Below are positions 6,594 through 12,033 of a DNA stretch of 12,033 nucleotides, one piece after another. A program made the translations under genes and the position numbers. Where the stretch lies: assembly GCA_964420375.1 (NCBI GenBank), contig CAYQTK010000124.1:1-12033 (forward strand), in the 5' to 3' direction. Every line of letters begins with the position of its first letter. Position 1 is the stretch's first letter. The stretch comes from CAYQTK01 sp964420375 (GTDB lineage Bacteria > RBG-13-61-14 > DATKZS01). The notes below the pieces were generated by a model that saw nothing but the letters and a program-made list of their open reading frames with translations, was not told where the DNA came from and did not search any database.

Positions 6594-6605
6594 GGCGATG
6601 GTCTG

Positions 6606-7394
6606 ATGCTTCCCAACTTGAGCTTGCCCGAAATCAAACTCTATGGCCCGATCGGCATTTATCCTTTTGGGGTCCTGGCCGCGACGGCCATTGTTGTCGG
6701 TTTTTTCCTGGCCCGGCGGCGGGCGAGGCGGATGGGTTTGGACGTGGAATTCTGCTCCGGGGCCGTGACGTGGGCCGTTATCGTCGGGCTGGCATTTGCG
6801 CATTGGTTCTCGGCCTTGTTTTATTATCCTAAGGAAGTCCTGTCCGATCCCCTTTATCTGCTCAAGTTCTGGGAAGGTTTTTCATCATTCGGCGGATTCG
6901 CGGGCGGTTTTCTGGGCGCGTTCGTGTACCTTCGGCGAAAGCATCAGCCTTGGCTGAATTATGCCGATGCAATCGTATTCGGCCTTGCGCCCGCCTGGAT
7001 CATCGGGAGACTGGGCTGCACTATCGTTTTCGACCACCCCGGCCGAGAGAGCGACTTCTTCCTGGCCATGATGGACGGCCAGGGCGTGGCGAGGCACAAC
7101 CTCGGGTTCTACGAAATGCTGCTGGCCGTAGTTTTGACCGGGTTGATTTACGCGATGAAAGACCGTCGCGTGTTCCCGGGATTTCATTTCGCGCTGGCGA
7201 TAATTATTTATTCCCCGGCGCGGTTCTTTCTGGACAGCCTGCGCGTCAGTGACCGGACCTATTGGGGCCTTACCCCCGGGCAGTATTTCTCGGTCGCTTT
7301 GTTCATGGTTACAACGGCCGGCTTGTTATATGGACTGTCGATGCGAAAAAGAAAGCCGGTTAGTTTCAAAGGGGGAAGAGATGCCGCTGCATAG
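6606..7394 (+). CDS. Divergent prolipoprotein diacylglyceryl transferase (Lgt)-like membrane protein
   Basis: 262-residue protein with about seven hydrophobic segments and the overall Lgt plan: an N-terminal YGPIGIYPFGVLAA helix, GFSSFGGFAGG (91-101), an IIGRLGCTIVFDHPGR loop (132-147), NLGFYEM, and a C-terminal RFFLDSLRV followed by GLTPGQY. Lgt transfers diacylglycerol to the lipobox cysteine of preprolipoproteins at the inner membrane. Key differences from E. coli Lgt are F95 where HGG has its catalytic histidine (H103) and C138 where GRxGN has asparagine (N146); R135 is kept. It is thus a paralog with uncertain activity, and no lipobox protein is seen in this window. ATG 6606 has only a weak ribosome site and follows the thioredoxin by 12 bp; the end overlaps the next gene by 14 bp, so coupling is likely. 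Confidence 0.85.
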   Translation: MLPNLSLPEIKLYGPIGIYPFGVLAATAIVVGFFLARRRARRMGLDVEFCSGAVTWAVIVGLAFAHWFSALFYYPKEVLSDPLYLLKFWEGFSSFGGFAGGFLGAFVYLRRKHQPWLNYADAIVFGLAPAWIIGRLGCTIVFDHPGRESDFFLAMMDGQGVARHNLGFYEMLLAVVLTGLIYAMKDRRVFPGFHFALAIIIYSPARFFLDSLRVSDRTYWGLTPGQYFSVALFMVTTAGLLYGLSMRKRKPVSFKGGRDAAA

Positions 7395-7614
7395 AATGAT
7401 GGTGGCGTTGGAGAAAGAAGATGCCATCCGCCTGATGCGGGCCGCGCTGGATGACGACCGGGACGAGGCCCTGGCCCTGGTCCGGGACTGCCTGTATCCG
7501 AGGCTGGTGAAGGAGATGGAAAAGACGCACTGCAGGCCCGCTTTCGAGATGGATGCCAGGAAAAGAGACGGGGCACGGGAGGAAAATCCCTGGCTCGACA
7601 AGAAAAAATCATGA
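7381..7614 (+). CDS. Small DRDEAL protein B (unknown function)
   Basis: 77-residue soluble charged protein, a paralog of the product of 5700-5912. The shared core here is LEKEDAIRLMRAALDDDRDEAL (about 10-31), followed by a Y..L pair, and the C-terminal half is very polar with a single cluster of Lys at the end. Two cysteines (C35 and C50) are present, unlike its paralog. ATG 7381 is chosen because GGGGGAAGAG lies directly upstream and it overlaps the Lgt-like gene by 14 bp; an open frame continues upstream but only as overlap. In both cases the DRDEAL gene directly follows a polytopic membrane protein gene, suggesting a helper role for such proteins. Function unknown. Confidence 0.75.
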   Translation: MPLHRMMVALEKEDAIRLMRAALDDDRDEALALVRDCLYPRLVKEMEKTHCRPAFEMDARKRDGAREENPWLDKKKS

Positions 7615-7633
7615 TAAAGGGAGAGGATTCTAA

Positions 7634-8173
7634 ATGAAACCAAAAAAGATTCTAAGCGTGATCTTGCTTGCTTTCGTGGCCGCAAGCGCCGGCTGGTTAA
7701 TCATACAGCAGGGCCAAAGCTCGATAGGCGATCAATCGGCCCCCTCATCAACGGACAACACCACTGCAACGGACAACGCCACTGCACAGGACAGCGCCAC
7801 TGCTGCCGATCCGGAAAAGAAGCCGACCGTTAAGCCCGACCGGGTCATCGTCTATTATTTCCACACTACCTATCGTTGTCCCGCTTGCACGAGAATCGAA
7901 AATTACACCAGGGAAGCGGTGGAGACGGGGTTCGCCGAAGAGCTCAAAAACGGCCGGGTCGAGTTTCACGCCATCAATGTCGAAAAACAGGGCAACAAGC
8001 ACTACGTAAAGGACTACAAGCTTCACACCAAGTCGGTGGTGGTTTCGGACATCAGGGACGGCAAGGAAGCGCGGTGGAAAAATCTCAAGAAGGTCTGGCG
8101 ACTACTCCGCAACAAGGAAACTTTTTTCAAATACATCCGGGACGAAGTCAACAGCTATCTTCAGGGGAAGTAG
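7634..8173 (+). CDS. arsF: ArsF-like membrane-anchored thioredoxin-fold protein
   Basis: 179-residue protein. Residues 1-25 form an N-terminal signal/anchor helix after KPKK, so the rest is probably periplasmic or outward-facing. Residues 30-68 are a Thr/Ala/Asp/Asn-rich linker built from three 18-bp DNA repeats. The thioredoxin-like domain (69-177) has strand VIVYYFHTTYR, the redox motif C82-P-A-C85, IENYTREAV, and a conserved KLHTKSVVVSDIRDGKEARWKNLKKVW block. This pattern matches the ArsF family named from the arsEFG operon, where ArsE/ArsF are reported to reduce nitro groups of aromatic arsenicals; whether that holds here is unknown. Good GGGAGAGG site before ATG 7634. The next gene (arsG) starts 1 nt after the stop, strongly suggesting joint function. 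A disulfide-exchange role with the CcdA-like partner is an equally good reading. Confidence 0.82.
   Translation: MKPKKILSVILLAFVAASAGWLIIQQGQSSIGDQSAPSSTDNTTATDNATAQDSATAADPEKKPTVKPDRVIVYYFHTTYRCPACTRIENYTREAVETGFAEELKNGRVEFHAINVEKQGNKHYVKDYKLHTKSVVVSDIRDGKEARWKNLKKVWRLLRNKETFFKYIRDEVNSYLQGK
7751..7804 (+). repeat. Three 18-bp tandem repeats inside arsF linker
   Basis: Units at 7751-7768, 7769-7786 and 7787-7804. The first two differ at one base and the third at several; all end in CCACTGC(A/T). Each encodes a six-residue unit of the form (T/Q)D(N/S)(T/A)TA. Unit number could vary by slippage without breaking the frame, changing the length of the spacer between membrane anchor and CxxC domain. 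Confidence 0.9.
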
Positions 8174-8174
8174 A

Positions 8175-8858
8175 GTGTTTTTTCTGGGAGCCGCATCTGC
8201 CTTCTGGCTGGGGATCCTGACCGCGATCAGCCCCTGCCCGCTGGCGACCAACATAGCGGCGATATCATTCATCGGGCGGAAGATAGAAAAACCCCGCCAT
8301 ACCTTCCTGGCCGGGGCAAGCTACACCCTCGGCCGGTCATTGACCTACATCGTCATCGGCGCGCTTTTGGTCCTGGGATTGACGGCTATCCCCAAGGCGT
8401 CCATGTTTCTTCAAAAATACATGAACCTGGTCCTGGGACCACTGCTGATCCTCGTGGGCATGGTCCTTCTTGAACTCATCAGCTTCGACCTGCCCGCGCT
8501 GGTGGGCAATAAGAAGATGGAGGAGCAGGCGGAAAAGTCCGGCTTCCTGAGTTCAGGCCTGTTGGGGATCATGTTCGCGCTTTCGTTCTGTCCGGTTTCA
8601 GCCGCACTTTTCTTCGGCAGCCTGGTGCCGATCTCCGTCAAACATGATTCCTTCCTGATCATGCCCCTGCTCTACGGGATCGGGACGGGACTGCCGGTCA
8701 TGGCCTTTGCCATCGCCATCGCGGTGGGGGCGAAATCGGTGGCCCAGGCCTTCAACCGGCTGGGCAAGGTCGAGCTGTGGGTCCGCAGGGTGACGGGAGT
8801 AATCTTCATCGTGGTTGGAATCTACTATTGCCTGCGGTTCATTTTCGGTGTTCTTTAA
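8175..8858 (+). CDS. arsG: ArsG-like permease (CcdA/DsbD-type membrane protein)
   Basis: 227-residue inner-membrane protein with about six hydrophobic segments. It shows the CcdA/DsbD transmembrane layout: AISPCPLATNIAA in helix 1 (C21) and the symmetric SFCPVSAALFFGSL in helix 4 (C139). In CcdA these two cysteines exchange electrons with periplasmic thioredoxin-like partners. In the ArsG family the protein is described as an efflux permease for trivalent aromatic arsenicals. The GTG at 8175 follows GGGGAAG and lies 1 nt after the arsF stop, so translation is coupled. Sequence alone cannot decide between electron transfer from cytosol to ArsF and arsenical export; the Cys pair supports the former, the ars setting the latter. 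Confidence 0.83.
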   Translation: MFFLGAASAFWLGILTAISPCPLATNIAAISFIGRKIEKPRHTFLAGASYTLGRSLTYIVIGALLVLGLTAIPKASMFLQKYMNLVLGPLLILVGMVLLELISFDLPALVGNKKMEEQAEKSGFLSSGLLGIMFALSFCPVSAALFFGSLVPISVKHDSFLIMPLLYGIGTGLPVMAFAIAIAVGAKSVAQAFNRLGKVELWVRRVTGVIFIVVGIYYCLRFIFGVL

Positions 8859-8891
8859 GGCCGGTCCGGCAGTAGAAGTAGGCTAAAGACA

Positions 8892-9311
8892 ATGGGCGGC
8901 ATGACCGACAGAGTGCGCGAGAACAACAACATGTTCTGGGATTCCGCCCGCCGGCTCCATCTGGACGGATTCCTCGAAGCCGTTTACCGAAGCGGTCATA
9001 AGAAGGCGCTGATTGGAGACTGGCTGCAAGGCGGGGAAAAGCTGATTTTGATCCGCCAGAAGGACTTCTTGTCCGATCCGCTGTTGATAGAGTTTCGAGG
9101 AGAAGGCGCGGAAATCAGGGTCGTCGAGAACGGAGAGCGGGTCGAAGCAGATGTCGAAATAGAGGCGACTCACACCGCTATTATCAGCTACTCGACGGAA
9201 CTCATTCCCTGTTTCCGGGCATGGCTCCGGGGCGAGATCAAGGTCCCCCGGCTGTGGTCCCGGATGAGGGACCACTACTACGCGGCCCGAATATTTCTGG
9301 AAGGAAGGTAA
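8892..9311 (+). CDS. SCP2-like (sterol-carrier-type fold) protein, tentative
   Basis: 139-residue soluble protein without signal or membrane helix. The order of an amphipathic N-terminal helix, a strand with GGEKLILIR, a short LIEFRGEGAEIRVVE strand pair, DVEIEATHTAIISYSTE and a closing GEIKVPRLWSRMRDHYYAARIF helix recalls SCP2-type lipid-binding domains (x-D-V-x-I-x-A, then G-x-I-K-V). The match is by pattern only. One cysteine. The start is uncertain: ATG 8892 has little Shine-Dalgarno, and ATG 8901 is also possible. The gene follows arsG by 33 bp and precedes the DUF169 gene by 4 bp, so it belongs to the operon. A hydrophobic-ligand-binding role would suit a lipophilic organoarsenical, but this is inference. 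Confidence 0.6.
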   Translation: MGGMTDRVRENNNMFWDSARRLHLDGFLEAVYRSGHKKALIGDWLQGGEKLILIRQKDFLSDPLLIEFRGEGAEIRVVENGERVEADVEIEATHTAIISYSTELIPCFRAWLRGEIKVPRLWSRMRDHYYAARIFLEGR

Positions 9312-9315
9312 CAAG

Positions 9316-10065
9316 ATGAGCAGTTTGGACGAACAGAACAATTTTCTCAAAAACATTCTGGGCTTAAAAACAGAGCCGGTCGGTGTCTTTCTCCTGGGCG
9401 AGGGTTCGGACCTCATGCCTTTTCAAGAATGGGAGAAGGTTTCCCATCACCGCTATTGCCAGGTTTTGATGAAGGCCCGCGCCGGAGAGTCGCTGTTGTT
9501 GGAAGCGGAAGAACTGGCTTGCCCGGCGGCAGCGAACGCGTTCGGGATGCGGGAGTTGCCCGAAGGCCTGGCCGGCGGCAAGGCCCTGGTCGGCTTCGGC
9601 ATCGTGGAGAAGCCGGAGACCGGGAAGCTGATGTTCGAGAACATGCCTCGCCTCGAGCCGGGCCGGGTGAAAAGCATTGCCGCGGCCCCCCTCGGAGAAT
9701 GCCCGGCCATCCCGGACATGGTCGTGGTGGAAGCCGAGCCGGAACAACTCATGTGGCTCCTCCTGGCCGACCTCAACCTGGCGGGGGGAGAGCGGAGGAC
9801 GGGAAACACGGCGGTCCTGCAGGCCACCTGCGTGGACTCGACCATTATTCCGTTTCTGGAGAACAAGCTCAACTATTCCCTGGGATGCTACGGCTGCCGA
9901 GACGCCACCGACATCGAGACCAGCGAGACCATTGTCGGCTTTCCCGGCAGTTTGCTGGAGCCGCTCGCCGGCGTTTTAAAGTTTCTCTCGGAAAAGGCCA
10001 TCCCAAGGTCCCGGGCCAAGGGGGCCTACCAGAAATTGATTGAGAAAAACGGAAAGGAGGATTGA
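9316..10065 (+). CDS. DUF169-family protein
   Basis: 249-residue soluble protein of the DUF169 family. Recognisable parts are LGLKTEPVGVFLL (15-27), RYCQVLMKARAGESLLLEAEELACPAAANAFG (46-77; C48 and C69 are the family cysteines), PLGECPAIPDMVVVEAEPEQLMWLL, and the C-terminal LGCYGCRDATD with C191-x-x-C194. The family is common in methanogens and strict anaerobes and lacks an established reaction; the conserved cysteines suggest metal or cofactor binding. ATG 9316 follows GGAAGGTAACAAG and is 4 bp from the preceding stop; the next gene begins 2 bp after this stop. Complete and of normal length. Its place in an ars operon suggests a thiol-based reaction on an arsenical, but no evidence fixes this. 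Confidence 0.88.
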   Translation: MSSLDEQNNFLKNILGLKTEPVGVFLLGEGSDLMPFQEWEKVSHHRYCQVLMKARAGESLLLEAEELACPAAANAFGMRELPEGLAGGKALVGFGIVEKPETGKLMFENMPRLEPGRVKSIAAAPLGECPAIPDMVVVEAEPEQLMWLLLADLNLAGGERRTGNTAVLQATCVDSTIIPFLENKLNYSLGCYGCRDATDIETSETIVGFPGSLLEPLAGVLKFLSEKAIPRSRAKGAYQKLIEKNGKED

Positions 10066-10067
10066 AA

Positions 10068-10391
10068 ATGAACGAAAACAAAACCCCGATGGACATCCTG
10101 AAGAGCGTGTCGCCGGAAGGCGCCAAAACCTACATGGACCACCGTGCGGCCATCATGGAGAACCCGAATCTCCAGGCCCTCGATCAGAAAGTCAAGCTCC
10201 TGATCGGCATCGGAGTGGCCGCATCCCTGCAATCATCAACCTGTACCCTGATGTGGACCAAGATGGCGAAAAAAGCCGGGGCCACCAACGACGAGATCGC
10301 CGAGGCCATCCTGGTCTCGCGCCTGATGAAGGCCGCGACCGTGAACGACACCGCGGCCGACGCCTTGGAGTGGCTTAACCAAAGCGCATGA
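10068..10391 (+). CDS. AhpD-like / carboxymuconolactone decarboxylase-family protein lacking CxxC
   Basis: 107-residue all-helical protein of the CMD/AhpD fold. The family core is KVKLLIGIGVAASLQSSTCTLMWTKMAKKAGATNDEIAEAILVSRLM. Redox-active members carry CxxC followed by His at this point; here only C59 remains, followed by T-L-M and W, so disulfide peroxidase chemistry of the AhpD type is unlikely. C59 may still act as a single thiol or ligand. ATG 10068 is preferred to the upstream TTG 10062 because AGGAGG (10055-10060) is spaced for it. The DUF169 stop is only 2 bp upstream, indicating translational coupling. Function unknown; possibly a non-redox lyase or binding protein. Confidence 0.85.
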   Translation: MNENKTPMDILKSVSPEGAKTYMDHRAAIMENPNLQALDQKVKLLIGIGVAASLQSSTCTLMWTKMAKKAGATNDEIAEAILVSRLMKAATVNDTAADALEWLNQSA

Positions 10392-10422
10392 TAAAAAACA
10401 TGTGATTTATGGGAGGCAACCG

Positions 10423-10746
10423 ATGAGCGGAAAAGCCAGGGTCTTTGATTTGTCGGCGATGGATGCCCTTCCTTACGAGGAAAGGGACAAAAACGTTTTC
10501 TATTCCACGCAGGCCTTCAAGGCGAGGATCATCGAGCTGGGGCCGGGCGGAGAGATGCCCTTGTGCCAGATGGCGTCTCACGTGATTTTCGTGGTCATCC
10601 ACGGAGAGGCGACCGTAAAGGTGGACGGCGAGGACTTCGCGCTGGAGGGGGGCAAGTGCCTGATGACACCTCCGGCAACTATATCCATGCGCTCCGAGAG
10701 CGGGGTGCGGATGATGGGCATTCAAATTCAGGGGGACTCGCAGTGA
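10423..10746 (+). CDS. Small cupin with Cys/Met in place of the usual His ligands
   Basis: 107-residue single-domain cupin. The two motifs are GPGGEMPLCQMASHVIFVVIHGEATVKVDGE (40-70) and ALEGGKCLMTPPATISMRSE (73-92). In standard cupins motif 1 is HxH(x)nE and motif 2 ends in a fourth His. Aligning on the surrounding glycines, these positions become C48, M50, H53 and M89, with C79 close by. The ligand set is therefore soft (thiol/thioether), fitting Cu(I), As(III) or no metal, rather than Fe(II). ATG 10423 has GGGAGG 6 bp upstream; an earlier GTG (10402) lacks one. The stop overlaps the GTG start of the next permease gene by 4 bp (GTGA), so translation is coupled. Confidence 0.85.
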   Translation: MSGKARVFDLSAMDALPYEERDKNVFYSTQAFKARIIELGPGGEMPLCQMASHVIFVVIHGEATVKVDGEDFALEGGKCLMTPPATISMRSESGVRMMGIQIQGDSQ

Positions 10747-11222
10747 CCGGTTTTTCGCTCGCCATCCTCGGCATCATCCTGGTCTCGGCACTTGCTGACC
10801 GCAAGCGGACGTGGGAGGGACTCAAGAGGGGCATGACCATGTTCGTAAACATTATGCCCACCCTGCTGTGGGTCATGGTGTTAATGGCCCTGGTACTTTA
10901 CCTGGTTCCTCCGCCGCTTATCAGAAAGTACCTGGGCGATCAGTCCGGAGTCGCCGGTTTTCTGATCAGTGGAAGCATCGGTTCGGTGGCCCTGCTGCCG
11001 GGCTTCATCTCGTATCCGCTTGGTTCGGCCCTGCTCAAGCAGGGGGTGAGCGTGGCCGTGGTCGCCGTGTTCATTACCACCCTGATGATGGTGGGCACGG
11101 TCACGTTTCCCTTGGAGGCCCGCTTTTTCGGATGGAAGGCCGCGTTGCTGCGTAACCTTTTGAGTCTTGCCGGTGCGTTTGCGGTGGCCGGACTGATGGG
11201 AGTTGCCTATGCCTGGCTCTGA
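10743..11222 (+). CDS. DUF318-type permease, N-terminal half protein
   Basis: 159-residue membrane protein with about four hydrophobic segments, corresponding to one repeat half of the ArsP/DUF318 permeases. ISGSIGSVALLPGFISYPLGSALLKQGVS (from residue 75) lines up with the SGSILAVCSCTVLPLFTSIYQRGAGI motif of the 4444-5682 permease, but without the C-x-C; the protein contains no cysteine. The start is GTG 10743, overlapping the cupin stop as GTGA with GGGGGA upstream; a longer open frame beginning inside the cupin gene is rejected because it would overlap conserved cupin coding sequence. It overlaps the following half-permease by 14 bp, and the two are expected to form a heteromeric transporter. 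Substrate unknown. Confidence 0.85.
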   Translation: MTGFSLAILGIILVSALADRKRTWEGLKRGMTMFVNIMPTLLWVMVLMALVLYLVPPPLIRKYLGDQSGVAGFLISGSIGSVALLPGFISYPLGSALLKQGVSVAVVAVFITTLMMVGTVTFPLEARFFGWKAALLRNLLSLAGAFAVAGLMGVAYAWL

Positions 11223-11769
11223 TCAAGACCAGAAAAAGAAGGCATGGGGCTACCTGCCGTTTTTCGCTTTTCTCGCGGCCGCGGCCGTCTCTTTTGTTCT
11301 CGGCTGGCAGCCGGGCATCGGGGTTTTTTATAAGTTCGGCGAGTTCGCCTCCGAGATCGTCATCATCCTTCCCCTGGTGTTCCTGTTCATCGGTGTGATT
11401 GACGTATGGGTGCCCAAGGAAGCCATAGAAAAGAGGCTGGGAGAAGGGACCGGGTTTAAAGGCACGCCTTGGGTCATACTTTTTGCCATGACTTATGCGG
11501 GGCCTTTGTACGCCGCCTTCCCGGTGGCCCTCATGCTCCGGAAGAAGGGGTGCAGCACCCGCAACGTGTTCATATACCTGGGCGCGTTCTCGGCCATGAA
11601 GCTGCCCATGGTCAGCTTCGAGATCGGGTTCATGGGACTCAAGTTCTCGTTGCTCCGGCTCGTCTTCACGCTGCCGGTTTTCATCCTTATCAGCCTTATC
11701 ATGGAAAAGGCGCTGGGAAAAGACTATAAGATGCCCGAGAGTTATGCCGAGACCGAAAAGAGCGCATAG
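11209..11769 (+). CDS. DUF318-type permease, C-terminal half protein
   Basis: 186-residue membrane protein with about four to five hydrophobic segments. The second-repeat signature GTPWVILFAMTYAGPLYAAFPVALMLRKKGCSTRNVFIYLGAFSAMKLPMV (about 86-135) resembles the ArsP/DUF318 family's 'GP...P......G.....v.iyl...A..lP' block and pairs with the preceding half. One cysteine (KKGCSTR). ATG 11209 is favoured over TTG 11203 because GGGA lies 7 bp before it. The 14-bp overlap with the upstream half suggests fixed-ratio co-translation. Whole-length DUF318 permeases place both halves in one chain, so this is a natural split rather than a frameshift: the two frames overlap, each has its own start, and the N-terminus here is a new polar extension (SDQDQKKK). 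Confidence 0.85.
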   Translation: MPGSDQDQKKKAWGYLPFFAFLAAAAVSFVLGWQPGIGVFYKFGEFASEIVIILPLVFLFIGVIDVWVPKEAIEKRLGEGTGFKGTPWVILFAMTYAGPLYAAFPVALMLRKKGCSTRNVFIYLGAFSAMKLPMVSFEIGFMGLKFSLLRLVFTLPVFILISLIMEKALGKDYKMPESYAETEKSA

Positions 11770-11795
11770 ACTGTCCGAGGTTCAGGGAGGAGACC

Positions 11796-12033
11796 ATGAC
11801 AAAGATAAGACAAGTCAACATCGGCGGCTTCACCGTCGGCATCGTCGGCCTTGATGAAGTATTCGAGGAAGTGAAGAGTTCGGGCGAGACCGATGAAGCA
11901 AGGCTCAAGGACATGATCTTCGAGAAGGTCAAGGCCGGAAACTACGTGGCGCCTGGACAGAAAGAATCCTACCGGGAAGACCTGTACGACGAGTACCTGG
12001 TTTACACGGGCCAACAAAAATCGCGAACTGAAA
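11796..12033 (+). CDS. Unrecognised small protein, truncated by the window end
   Basis: The frame starts at ATG 11796 with GGGAGGAG upstream and is still open after 79 codons at the right edge. The N-terminus reads INIGG-like: VNIGGFTVGIVGLDEVFEEV, followed by a helical acidic segment, then a FEKVKAGNYVAPGQKESYREDLYDEYLVY block. No cysteine, signal or membrane segment is visible so far. I do not recognise the family with confidence; the pattern (strand-turn-GL-D-E then helices ending in a Tyr-rich motif) looks like a compact conserved domain of perhaps 80-100 residues. It begins 26 bp after the split permease and should belong to the same operon. Confidence 0.75.
   Translation, partial: MTKIRQVNIGGFTVGIVGLDEVFEEVKSSGETDEARLKDMIFEKVKAGNYVAPGQKESYREDLYDEYLVYTGQQKSRTE

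Noticed and set aside
8861..8872. GC-rich inverted repeat GCCGGTCCGGC after arsG
   Set aside because: The loop would be about one base and no T-tract follows, so it cannot form a normal terminator.
10563..10742. Upstream extension of the first half-permease into the cupin gene
   Set aside because: The extension is Arg/Gly-rich shadow sequence; GTG 10743 with GGGGGA upstream and a GTGA overlap is the natural start.
1..12033. CRISPR array, tRNA or rRNA genes
   Set aside because: No regularly spaced repeats of CRISPR type and no tRNA- or rRNA-like sequence were seen on either strand.

Overview
The window is an arsenic-resistance island read entirely on the + strand, from a GC-rich bacterium. 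Strong AGGAGG-type ribosome binding sites, abundant CxxC-type redox proteins and DUF169/FmdE-type genes suggest an anaerobe, perhaps a deltaproteobacterium in the broad sense (Desulfobacterota). That assignment is inference; no rRNA or other taxonomic marker is present.

Layout. (1) Bases 1-205 are the C-terminal end of what looks like a transposase, so the left edge is probably an insertion-sequence boundary. (2) Bases 271-3350 hold a sigma70-type promoter with a palindromic operator over its -10 box, then an ArsR repressor, a broken FmdE-like gene, an ACR3 arsenite efflux carrier and a YeeE/YedE (TsuA-like) sulfur-compound transporter. (3) Bases 3351-4443 hold arsM, an arsenite methyltransferase, flanked by two copies of a 23-bp REP-like hairpin. 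(4) From 4444 to beyond the right edge the genes are tightly packed, with overlaps or gaps of 2-33 bp. In order they are: an ArsP-like DUF318 permease, a small DRDEAL protein, a DGC-domain zinc-binding protein, a small CxxC thioredoxin, a divergent Lgt-like membrane protein, a second DRDEAL protein, an ArsF-like membrane-anchored thioredoxin, an ArsG-like CcdA-type permease, an SCP2-like protein, a DUF169 protein, an AhpD-like protein without its CxxC, a cupin with Cys/Met at the usual His positions, a permease split into two genes, and an unrecognised small protein cut by the window end.

How they may work together (inference). ArsR releases the promoter when trivalent arsenic binds. ACR3 exports inorganic arsenite. 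ArsM methylates arsenite, and the ArsP-like permease would export the trivalent methyl product. The thioredoxin, ArsF and ArsG trio resembles the arsEFG system described for nitrated/aminated aromatic arsenicals, which points to an organoarsenical substrate. The YeeE-like carrier could tie thiosulfate or thiolated arsenic to the same response. The most interesting part is the 4444-12033 operon: it surrounds recognisable organoarsenical genes with at least eight partners (two DRDEAL paralogs, Lgt-like, SCP2-like, DUF169, AhpD-like, soft-ligand cupin, split permease) that are not part of textbook ars operons.
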